64,000 bases of DNA from Inonotus obliquus (taxonomy: Eukaryota; Basidiomycota; Agaricomycetes; Hymenochaetales; Hymenochaetaceae): the NCBI GenBank assembly GCA_032164295.1, contig JAJHTX010000007.1, forward strand, positions 2,268,501-2,332,500, given 5' to 3'. The position numbers were made by a program, and so were the translations under genes. Below the pieces are notes generated by a model, which saw only the letters and a program-made list of their open reading frames with translations, searched no databases and was not told the origin of the DNA. Shown here piece after piece: positions 56,070 through 64,000 of the stretch. Every line of letters starts with the position of its first letter. Within the stretch, counting starts at the first letter, position 1.

Positions 56070-56715
56070 TTAGTGGGCATGGTTCTTGTGATGTTCTGGT
56101 AAAGACAACAAACTCGGGTCAGAGACGATAAGTTCCACTAGACAAGACGGACAAACGTACTTAGATGCACTGTGTCGGGCAAAAACAGCAAAGAGCAACG
56201 AGGGCAATCAGCAACAAGGGGAGAGAAAGAGTTGGATAGATACGGACTGTTGTAGTCGATTGTATAACCAAGCCCAAAGATCGCAAGGATGGTGAATACG
56301 AGTGGCTTTCCAGAAGCTTTTGCACCCTCGAAATAGCGCGCGCGAAGACCTGATGGTCGTGGTGCAGGACCCTTGGGAAGCTTGGAGTAGAAATCTACTA
56401 GGGGTCCAAGTCCTTCGGTCGAACCGGGGCCGCCCGACTGAACGATCACACGCGATTAACACGAATGCAATGTAAGTCAAAGGAACGCATCCAACGTTCG
56501 GAAGTGATTTCGTCCGTCGATGAATGTGCCATGATAGCGGTAGGGACACATTACCAGTGACGGTTGACGAAATGCCAACATGCGAGACGACGGAGACGAA
56601 CAATTCAGAAAAATAAAACATTCACGGTAGCAAAGAAGCTTACCAGGAGCTTTGGAGTTGCGATCTTTGGTGGGACCAAGTTTCCGAGCGCGCGACGCAC
56701 AAGTGAGGGATGCAT
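56070..56715 (-). CDS. ATP17: Mitochondrial F1Fo-ATP synthase subunit f
   Basis: Small single-pass subunit of the membrane Fo part. Four exons: MHPSLVRRALGNLVPPKIATPKLL / SGGPGSTEGLGPLVDFYSKLPKGPAPRPSGLRARYFEGAKASGKPLVFTILAIFGLGYTIDYN / MHLK / HHKNHAH. The FYSKLPKGPAP block, the transmembrane helix (LVFTILAIFGLGYTIDY) and the basic HLKHHKNH tail define the family. The last exon is only about 23 nt. The first intron is about 200 nt, long for this locus. The start codon is only 145 bp from the ORF1 start of the neighbouring retroelement. Confidence 0.9.
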
Positions 56716-59101
56716 CGTGAGCTGTAGACACGAAGAAGGATAGCGAGGACGTTGGTGACGATGAGCTGGGATGAGATGATATTACGTCAGGATATCTGTC
56801 ACAAGCTCATCACGTGTTCCAGTATGTCACAGAGATGCACACCTTTCTCTTTTACCGCCATGAGTGATAAGGGAGAAACACGTAGTTTGCGATCAGTGAC
56901 CTGTGGAGGGGTACAGCGTTTACAGGCAGCACTCCAGGGCAAACAGGCCTCTGCTGTGCCGTCGAAACCCGCCATCGGGCGGGCCAGTGGGTCTGGAAGG
57001 GCGTCGTCGTATATTTCTGACGTCAACCCAGAATCTGTCGCGTCGTCCGGTTGGGACGTCCCATCTGACCAGCGGGTGGACACCCCAGTCGCAGAGGCCG
57101 TTAGTAAGGTGCTGGGTAAACGCCCAGCAGGTTCAGACGTGGAATCGGTGAAGAAGAAGACTTGGGATGAGCAGATGGAGGTGGAGAGTGTTTTTGACGC
57201 CCAGGCTGCCTACGCCCGCACGTACGACTTTGTGGGAGACACGTTGTCTAGGGTCCAGTCGGAGTTGAAAGACCCAGAGCTAGTCGACCCGGCTGACTCA
57301 TTCGGATTGCAGCCCGGCTCGCTGGAACACAATTATGTACAGTTAGGCTTCTCGATGGGGAAAGTCACGGCTATGATGTTTTCGGCGCTTACTCAAACCC
57401 AAGAGGATGGACCATTTGCGACGGGCGATTGTATGGATCTGTACATGTCGGCTTTCCAACAGGGTTACAGGAAGGAGGCCCTGCACCCAGGAGCGTTCGA
57501 AGATGGTCTACGTCATCTGGCGTCCGACTGTGCAATCATGCCGGAGGTTTATCCGGCACAGGGCAAGGATGTGGACCCCCACCTCTACACCATTCTCGAT
57601 CGCCTCAACCAGATAGGCTCGGAGCAGATGGCGGCAGGTCGTCGCACAGAAGAGACGGCGAATGCAGCGAAGAAACAGTTGACCGTTAAAGAGAACTACG
57701 TGCAGCTGAGCTCGGTATCAAGCTCGGTATCAAGCCCGGTATCCCATTCTATGCTTACCCCATGCTACGGTACAGTCCCATCTACACCTTCCAGTATCCA
57801 CCAGCACACCTAGAGAAACCGTCGGTCCTATTTCTCAAGATACCGAATGCCGAGAGTACCGGTACCGAGCGCCAAGAAACCCGGTACCGAGAATACCGAG
57901 AGTACCGAGTGCCAAGAAACCCGGTATCGAGACAATTTGACAATTCGACATGCTCTCATGACATGGATCAGACGTCTTCCTCTCTGGTATTCATTCCTGA
58001 TGGTTGGACTATGCATGCCAGTTCTTTGGGGAAGCTCAGGGTCAGTATCTGTTAAGGTTTTCAGGTCCGGTACCACCAGAAACGTGTCGGTATCAATCAG
58101 CAGGGGTGCAGATCTCTTGTCCTAAGGACTTTTCATCCAGGGGTACTATATGCTACGTTTTCATTGGTATCTTGTCCTCCCTAACCCTTTCTTGTTGTCC
58201 CCCTGATGGCGCTGCAATGTTCACTTTTCTTGTTACATTTTTCTTCAGACTTTTCTTTGTTTTGATCTTCCTTTCTACTTTCTCCTTTTGGATTTATGAG
58301 CTAACTACAGTACAGTAGTATAAATATCTCCTCCTGTATGTAGTAGCTCTCCAGGTAATCTTAGGAGCTAGCCTCTAATGTGAGGGCTCGGGTTTCCTCA
58401 CCCCCTTCCCAGTTCCATCTCAGTCTCATCTCAAGCTTCGTCCCAGTCCCATCCCAGTTCCGTCTCAAGTGAACCTTCAGAGTTAGCCTCCCGTGTGAGG
58501 GCTCAGGTTTGCTTCCCAGTCCAGTCAACACCTTCATCCACCAGTCTCTCCCATTCAGTTTCTCGCTATACCACCCCGTGCTAGCTGTTTCCTTGCAGTA
58601 CCGACCTGTACCGACGTTTTTCCCACGGTACCGACGTTTTGTTATCCTTCATATTCTGCACGTCATCCTTTTGTTTCTGTACTGATCTTCTTGTTTGACA
58701 ACTGTTAGAAAACGCTCGCCCTAAAGGGACTATGCAGTAACCACAATAGGACGGTCCGCAGTGTTACGGGTTCGGCGATGCTTTTCTAAGAGTTTCCGGA
58801 GCCTACTCGGCTTTCACAAGCAGGGCAGATTCCCAAGTATACTAAGCGTTGCCTCAGACGCTCTCGTTTACTAATCAAGTCAGGCCTCAACCTCGTTGAC
58901 AGGCTTGTAGGACAGGTAACAGTAACTCCTGCCGTTCGCAAGCTTCTCTAGTCGGTGGGCGACTAATCAATCGTTCCACGCCGTAGAGTAAGAGAGGTTA
59001 AGCAGATTAGGTGGTCTTCAGATTAGAAGCTAGATGCCTAAGAGGACTCAATGTACAAGACGATCGAAAGAAAGATGGGGAGCTACGGTCTAAGTCTACA
59101 A

Positions 59102-59110
59102 CTATTTATA
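59102..59110 (-). promoter_or_regulatory. TATA box of solo-LTR-like element 2
   Basis: TATAAATAG on the minus strand, about 330 bp past the ORF stop. Confidence 0.6.
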
Positions 59111-59440
59111 CCTTTTCCTCATGTTGTGGACGGACCACTTCCTATGCTCCGTAGTTCCTACCCTCGATCTGATTCGTTGTTCTAGCTTCCAATCTCGTCT
59201 GGTATTCCTATTGTTCTGCTGCGGATTGACTCATCGACTGCGCCCTGTGCAAGGCGATGACTCGGCGTTGACTCATCTTGACTTGAACTGAATTGAAACC
59301 TATGCTCGGGGTCGGCCTTGTGCTGCGCCCTGTGCATAGAGTGAGTCAGTGAGTGAGTCATTGAATGCGTGTTCGTATGCCATTGGTTTTGCATGGCTGC
59401 GCCGTAGTTAAAGTTCGCTCGTCCGCAGTTGCTCGTGCAT

Positions 59441-60217
59441 TTAAGGAATTCCGTCGGGGTTCCGTTGTATAGCATCTGGGGCTATGAAGGCTGTGATTTG
59501 CTTGTCGCCTCGGGACTCTTGTTCGGGGCCGTCAAGTGTGATTCGACATCGGATATCATCGTGGGGAAACCAAGGTGGTTTAACGTAGGTGCCTATGGTG
59601 ATGAGTAGCCGTACACTTCGTCGAGTATCGTTCGAAGGTATTCTCCAGCCTAGGTATAGGTCTCCTTGTAGTCGAATAGCTTTGCAGTGTGCCCATAGTT
59701 CCCTGAGTGTGTTTGCAACCCATGCCACTGTTATCGGTGAGCGGCGGTTCGTAACATAGTCTGCACTGATCTCCACGAATGTGCTTGGGCACTCGAGTGC
59801 TAGTATGTCGTGGATTCCTACTATTGTCCAGTGTGTCTTTGGTTGCATGCCTATTGCCGTATCCATTGCTATTGTTGACCTCGTGTGATTTCGAACGACC
59901 TCCGGGGGATTGTGGTATTCTCGATAAGCTGTTGCTCGTTCGCTGGACACATGATACGTCAACATGCCCGTTGCCTCCCGTAGTATTATCTTGTGTAGGT
60001 CTTCGATGATCTGTCGCACTCTTCTGCATTTATAGCAAACCGTTGGAGGTTGCTGTACTTGCTGCATCGTTTGCGAAGGTTTAGTGTGATCGTCGGGATT
60101 AGCGTTGCTAGCCGATGCTTCTTGATCGTCGGCTTCGGATTGTATTAGATTCGCGTGTTCTCCGCTTCTCGCTGTCGATCCTGATCGTCTCCGGCTAGTG
60201 AAATTAACCAGTCCCAT
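59441..60217 (-). CDS. LTR-encoded CxxC-H-C protein, element 2
   Basis: Intact 258-codon ORF starting 58 bp inside the LTR end. Residues 1-60 are disordered (MGLVNFTSRRRSGSTARSG...). Then CYKCRR (Cys61/Cys64) and the helix QIIEDLHKIILREATGML, followed by THWTIVGIHDIL (His129) and ECPSTFVEISADY (Cys143). VAWVANTLRELWAHC and a beta-rich tail (GWRIPSNDTRRSVRLLITIGTYV) close it. No membrane segment or known domain recognised. The C-x2-C, H and C order and the spacing of 64-67 residues from second Cys to His match the proteins of elements 1 and 3. Confidence 0.65.
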   Translation of the reverse strand: MGLVNFTSRRRSGSTARSGEHANLIQSEADDQEASASNANPDDHTKPSQTMQQVQQPPTVCYKCRRVRQIIEDLHKIILREATGMLTYHVSSERATAYREYHNPPEVVRNHTRSTIAMDTAIGMQPKTHWTIVGIHDILALECPSTFVEISADYVTNRRSPITVAWVANTLRELWAHCKAIRLQGDLYLGWRIPSNDTRRSVRLLITIGTYVKPPWFPHDDIRCRITLDGPEQESRGDKQITAFIAPDAIQRNPDGIP

Positions 60218-61090
60218 CCGGGGTAGTTTCGATCGGCATTCCTAATCGAATCAAAATTTCAGCACAATCCTTTCAACAACATACCTTCACGTACCGACCC
60301 CTTTCTTTCTGTACCGACCTGTACCGAGGTTTTTCCCACAGTATTAGACTCTTGTTTTGCTATGTTCTCTCTCATACCGACCTGTACCGAAGTTTTTCCC
60401 ACGTTCTAAACTGTCCTTTTCATACCAGAATTACATACTCTTCGCTTCTGGCCCATCCATTCACTCCCCCATTTCATAGACAACAAGTACTGTGAGTGTA
60501 CTGGTTAAGTACCGGCACGTATTAGCCCTCCCCCACTTAAAACCATACACCCCTCGTCTCGGTACCTCCGGTACCAGACGCGATCTCGCACATTTATCGT
60601 GTTGGAGGAGAGGTTGAAGAAGGTAGAACAGGGACGTTTGCCGAGTCCTGCCCACCAGACGGCCCAAGGGCTCCAGGCGTCTAGGTGGGCACAACCCCCC
60701 GCTGAGCAGGGAGCTGCCCCGGGTGGTGGAATGCATAAAGCTCCCCAGGATGTGACCCCTAGTCGACGACCGGGTGTGCAGGTAGCGGCCCCCGGTGCGC
60801 AGGTCACGCATAACACTACCCCCCAACAGGTTGTCCCACCCAAGCCGATCAATAAAGGCAAGGGCAGGCAGACCCCACGAGGCGAGGCGGTCGAGATCAT
60901 TGATGTAGACGCGATCAACTTGTCTAACAAAGCCAAAGGCATCCCGGACCGGTACGTTCGTTACGTCTCAGCTCCGGCCCCACAGGCTTTCGTTCAAGTC
61001 ACAAAGAAGAATGCTGTCAGAAGAAATTGACTTATTTGGCATGCAGATCCAGAGACGCTACAACCCGATAAATTCCCACAATCATCAGGC

Positions 61091-61900
61091 ATGGAAAGAC
61101 AATTCAATCGAACATATTATACACGCACATGCTATTGTCCCTGGGGCTCGACATTACCAGGACAAATCAATACACCAATATGCAGGTTCTGTGAATGGGC
61201 ACATGAGGAAGCATGGATACTGCAGACATGGATACTCGAGGACGCAGTCAACTATATGCTTCGACATGAACCTTACTTAATTCGAACCAACCACCATTGG
61301 TCAACGGTTGCAGAAACAACTCAACCATTGTTCACACCTACACTAAATGCATACTTGCACGAAGTTACGGTTTGGTCAGGAAGGAGGTTACACTACATTG
61401 CGAATGCAGGTGTAATAGCATGGACAAGAAGATCGATACATTCCCAGCTATGCCGACGAGTGGCAATACAACTTGACTGGCCAATACATGCGGAAGCTAC
61501 AAGAGAACATCAAGCACTACGCAATAATCTATTTGGCAACATAGTGGCACGATGGAAATCGGAGCAGAATCAACTACTGGGGATGATAGCATTGGAAATC
61601 TCTCAACCGAGGGAACGGGTCAACGGGGCGATCTTAACCTTCGTCATGGAAGGAATCAATGGCGATCAGGTGCAAGGAACGGAGATACGGATACCCGACA
61701 GATATCGCCGAGCGACGATCTGGCAGACTGGGTTACCTGCCATAGTACAGGCAGAACCATATAGGCCCGCCGCTCCGGTGATTGATAATCAAGCTAATCC
61801 TATTGAGGGAGGAAGCCCGAGTCAACCGAGACAGCCGAATAGCCCAGCAGCACCTGCAGAAGATGAAGACATGGCAGACTGTTCGAGTTGCTGTGCATGA
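61091..61900 (+). CDS. LTR-encoded CxxC-H-C protein, element 3
   Basis: Intact 269-codon ORF starting 76 bp inside the LTR end. MERQFNRTYYTRTCYCPWG leads to CRFCEW (Cys31/Cys34), the helix AHEEAWILQTWILEDAVNYML, LHYIANAGVIAWT (His101), LCRRVAIQLDWP (Cys121) and LFGNIVARW. A beta-rich segment (GMIALEISQPRERVNGAILT, FVMEGINGDQVQG) follows, then a Pro-rich acidic tail ending CSSCCA. The additional CYC near residue 14 and the terminal CSSCC are specific to this copy. Function unknown. Confidence 0.65.
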   Translation: MERQFNRTYYTRTCYCPWGSTLPGQINTPICRFCEWAHEEAWILQTWILEDAVNYMLRHEPYLIRTNHHWSTVAETTQPLFTPTLNAYLHEVTVWSGRRLHYIANAGVIAWTRRSIHSQLCRRVAIQLDWPIHAEATREHQALRNNLFGNIVARWKSEQNQLLGMIALEISQPRERVNGAILTFVMEGINGDQVQGTEIRIPDRYRRATIWQTGLPAIVQAEPYRPAAPVIDNQANPIEGGSPSQPRQPNSPAAPAEDEDMADCSSCCA

Positions 61901-62175
61901 CATCATAAGGAACATTCAAGAAGGACTGACGTAGCAGTGCGGAAGGCACGGAGCTCTGCACAGCCACAGGATTGGCCGGTGATGGCGTGCTTGCCGTACA
62001 CTGACCAGGTATGAAGTCATATCGAAGGATCTTGAAGATTGCAGGAGGAAATCGGAAGTGCACCGCCACCCGATTGGAGATTGTGGGGTATCGGACAAGA
62101 TAGGGGCTATGCTCGGAAAGATCAGGAGGCTGTGCCCGAGGGAGCCTGGGTAACTCAATAGATAGAAGCTTTGGG

Positions 62176-62183
62176 TATAAATA
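62176..62183 (+). promoter_or_regulatory. TATA box of solo-LTR-like element 3
   Basis: TATAAATA about 275 bp after the ORF end, followed by GGCC. Confidence 0.6.
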
Positions 62184-63461
62184 GGCCAAGCGAGGATGGC
62201 TATGTCCCTCAGCAAAATTCTTCTGTACTAGTGAATACAAAGAAGCCCCACCAAGCTTCTCTTCTTCGCTACCACTCTTATCCTCGGTACTAGTGTCCGG
62301 CCGGTCCCTTGACCCCGACTAAGTACTGTTGCTACCCTGCTCTACAAAGCACCGTCTCGCACTTCCCATCGCTTATCAAGACGGATTGCGAATATTGCCG
62401 GAGTGAGTGGACTTGTTCTGGTGCGTCGATCGTGTTGATCAGTCGATCAATGTCGGTCTGCTGATCCGATCCGCACTGGTCCTAACAAACGCTTCCTCTC
62501 ACTCATATGCTCAGGCGGCGAAGGCTCCTGCGGGCAAGAAAGCACCCCAAAAGAAGAAGCCCATCACCATTAATCAGGCTCGCCAGAACAAGGCAAAGGT
62601 CACGACTATGCTAGGTTTCTCCATCAAACCACGCCCGACACTTTCGAGGGAGGAGATGTACATCGTGGCGAGGTCAGCCAAACCTACGCCAAATAAAGGC
62701 GGGGCTATTGTGCTCCGCAAAGGGCAATGGAATATGAAGGGCGACTTCGTCATAGAGGTGGACGTGCGTCCTGACGCCGCGGAATACGGGCCGGTGTGGG
62801 CGGAGGAGTTGCAGAAAAAACTGAGGATTACATCAGACACGATGACATCAGTGGAGTTTGTCCCATTCGTGGAAAACTTCCAGTTCATTGTCCCGGGGTT
62901 CCCAATTATAAACCCCTCGACCCGAAAGATGCACACTCCGCTGGAGATAGCGGAGGAACTCCGGCTATCTAACCCAGTCTTCATCGAGTTTCCTTTTACA
63001 GAGGCTCCGCGATTTTCGGGCAAAGACGAGGTTCTCCGAAGCCTGGTTACGAAGAACCCTAAGGCAACGGCGTCGGTGATAGTTGCAGTGTCCCACCCGC
63101 TCAAAGCTAGGGAGGCAATTTTCCATAATAATGGAATTGTCAAGCGCGCGATCCGGTACTACGGACATTACCAGTACGCAGTGGAACAGAGGGTGCGATC
63201 GGGCCCCATGCAATGTCGTAAGTGTTGGTGCTTCCGCCACAGTGATCAGGACTGCATTGAGTCGTACCGGTGTGCGCGTTGTGCGGAACCGCATCAAATG
63301 GAGTTGTGCAAGAAGAAGTGCGAAACGTGCTCCGACGCGAACGTGTGTAAACACGTCATCAAATGTGCGAACTGTCAAGGCCCACACAGGGCGGATGCCC
63401 AGCACTGCCCAAGACGCCCTCCGAGTAACGCGCCGCGTTCAGGTTCTCCGCCCGCATACTA

Positions 63462-64000
63462 ATGAAGGGTGAACTCAAGTTTATATCTTATAACGCTGGT
63501 CGTTCGCGCATGGCTTTATTTATGGCCCAACACAAGTTGCAACAGCAGGCTCTGTCAGCCTGGGATCTGGATGTCTGGAGCATCCAGGAGGTTCCGTTCT
63601 CTACAGTGGGCGTGGCACGAAGTACAGGTGAATGCGAGGTCGCAGACGAGGGAGCGCCGCTCTTTAGCGGTCATAGAATTATAACAGCTGGGGGAAGGGA
63701 CCCATAGGTAGCCATCGTGGTTCCTAATGGTGTCCGATGGTCCCAGCACACAGACGTCCCGCCGTCTACGATGGTCCACGTCGAACTCCATCTAGACGAA
63801 GGTAATATCCATGTTTTTTCGGTGTATTGCCCCCACTCTTCGCACCACGCTACATGGAATGCTACAGTTAGGTGCTTCCAACAGGGTTTCCCGGCACGTA
63901 CGGTTATTGGAGCAGACGTTAACGCAGCGTGCAGGTGGACGGATCTCCCTACAGCAAGAAACCCAGACTACTATGAGCGCTCAGAATTTTTCGAGGCATG
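63462..64000 (+). pseudogene. LINE ORF2 start: AP-like endonuclease domain, in-frame stop, cut by the window edge
   Basis: MKGELKFISYNAGRS opens an endonuclease/exonuclease/phosphatase fold (SYNAGR = first Asn; DVWSIQEVPF = metal-binding Glu). An in-frame TAG at 63705-63707 interrupts it. The frame then continues VAIVVPNG..., HVFSVYCPHSS and VIGADVNAACRWTD (the usual D-x-N). The ATG overlaps the ORF1 stop (TAATGA), suggesting coupled translation in the parent element. RT not in view. Confidence 0.8.

Larger units (their letters stand above)
58703..60275 (-). mobile_element. Solo-LTR-like element 2 (1573 bp) carrying an ORF in U3, minus orientation
   Basis: On the plus strand it runs from TGTTAGAAAA to CCTTTCA and is flanked by a perfect ACAAC duplication (58698-58702 and 60276-60280). 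Read on the minus strand it begins TGAAAGGATT and holds the ORF 60217-59441. It has TATAAATAG at 59110-59102 and about 400 bp of R/U5-like sequence, ending TTTTCTAACA. It shares this layout, but not overall sequence, with elements 1 and 3. Confidence 0.82.
57715..60598. mobile_element. GGTAC(C)GA-rich repetitive element inside LINE ORF1
   Basis: Approximate limits. The left end carries CTCGGTATCAAG repeated, and the 57840-57935 stretch has at least six ACCGAG/GGTACCG words. The right end has three copies of TACCGACCTGTACCGA followed by GTTTTTCCCAC (about 58600, 60325 and 60378), plus GGTACCTCCGGTACC near 60563. Copies sit on both sides of the solo-LTR-like element 2, which therefore inserted later. 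A second direct repeat (TGTGAGGGCTCGGGTTT / TGTGAGGGCTCAGGTTT) lies near 58380 and 58491. No long ORF of its own, so it is probably a non-autonomous transposon; class not established. Confidence 0.55.
61015..62487 (+). mobile_element. Solo-LTR-like element 3 (1473 bp) carrying an ORF in U3, inside LINE ORF1
   Basis: Begins TGTCAGAAG, ends GGTCCTAACA. The flanking target copies are AATGC (61010-61014) and AACGC (62488-62492), one change apart. Removing the element rejoins ORF1 in frame (KKNA + SSHSYAQAAK). TATAAATA at 62176-62183 is followed by about 300 bp of R/U5-like sequence. Confidence 0.82.
56860..63462 (+). pseudogene. LINE ORF1 (Gag-like, zinc-knuckle), split by two insertions
   Basis: The N-terminal part MSDKGETRSLRSVTCGG... 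contains a helical globular region (about 57180-57690). A coiled-coil segment VLEERLKKVEQGRLPSPAHQ and a Pro-rich linker end at QVTKKNA (61014). After the insertion the frame resumes SSHSYAQAAKAPAGKKAPQKK. An RRM-like middle follows (NMKGDFVIEVDVRP...FQFIVPGFPIINP). Three knuckles close it: CRKCWCFRHSDQDC, CARCAEPHQMELC and CANCQGPHRADAQHC. It ends SGSPPAY. RNA-binding chaperone role inferred from family. Confidence 0.75.
56780..64000 (+). mobile_element. Non-LTR retrotransposon (LINE), nested insertions, truncated by the window
   Basis: Pieces in order: ORF1 N-terminal part 56860 to about 57714, middle part about 60599-61014, zinc-knuckle part 62488-63462, then the endonuclease start of ORF2 from 63462. 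The last junction is proven by frame and target duplication. The first is inferred from composition and coiled-coil continuity (EETANAAKKQLTVKE then VLEERLKKVEQG). The 5' limit is approximate. Reverse transcriptase would lie beyond the window. Confidence 0.75.

Noticed and set aside
59580..60029. Second minus-strand ORF overlapping the LTR element 2 protein
   Set aside because: Out-of-frame shadow within the 258-codon ORF; no ordered composition.
58703..60275. Ordinary host gene on the minus strand at 59441-60217
   Set aside because: Exact target duplication, TG...CA ends and the TATA-after-ORF layout place it inside an LTR-like element.

Overview
The window is nuclear DNA of a filamentous basidiomycete, most likely an Agaricomycete. 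Every gene is split by short GT-AG introns of about 45-70 nt. Genes are dense and sit on both strands, often as divergent pairs. The recognisable proteins are standard fungal housekeeping proteins with basidiomycete-like low-complexity tails. I ran no database search; names rest on motifs and domain order read from the translation.

Layout. 1-16 kb is ordinary gene space: Dia2/Pof3-type TPR/F-box/LRR protein (-, cut by the window edge), cytosolic glutamyl-tRNA synthetase (+), Rad52 (-), NOT2 of CCR4-NOT (-), HIT-domain hydrolase (+), RNase H1 (-), Bub2/Cdc16 TBC GAP (+), and the RNA polymerase III subunit Rpc17/CRCP (+). 16.1-21.2 kb is a tandem duplication of an unrecognised disordered-protein gene whose non-coding flanks are better conserved than its coding sequence. 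21.6-29.3 kb carries a large leucine-rich F-box-like gene (-), an Ent3/epsinR-type ENTH adaptor (+), a secreted GH20 hexosaminidase (+) and a tentative small spliced gene (-).

29.8-38.0 kb is one Ty1/copia retrotransposon with a CGATC target duplication, a half-tRNA initiator-Met primer site and unusual TC...AA long terminal repeats (LTRs). It is broken by premature stops and by two later insertions: a 1.72 kb LTR-like element in the RNase H region and a 1.48 kb solo-LTR-like element in its 3' LTR. 39-56.7 kb is gene space again: HSL-type alpha/beta hydrolase (+), SDR oxidoreductase (-), the SAM-domain RNA binder Vts1 (-), an F-box-like gene (-), two tandem calpain-ZZ protease genes (-) and ATP synthase subunit f (-).

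56.8-64 kb is a nest of mobile elements. A non-LTR retrotransposon (zinc-knuckle ORF1, then an AP-endonuclease ORF2 running off the window) starts within about 145 bp of the ATP17 start. Its ORF1 is split by a GGTAC(C)GA-rich repeat element, itself invaded by a 1.57 kb solo-LTR-like element, and by a 1.47 kb solo-LTR-like element.

Most interesting signal. Three of the four solo-LTR-like elements (36427-37904, 58703-60275, 61015-62487) are about 1.5 kb, begin TG and end CA, and have 5-bp target duplications. Each carries an ORF of 258-269 codons starting 43-76 bp inside its 5' end and ending before a TATA box. The three proteins look unrelated at first sight but share CxxC, then about 65 residues, then H-aromatic-[I/T], then 13-19 residues, then C, followed by a tryptophan-containing helix and a beta-rich tail. 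This suggests a fast-evolving protein family encoded inside the U3 part of long LTRs, placed like the LTR-encoded accessory genes of some retroviruses.
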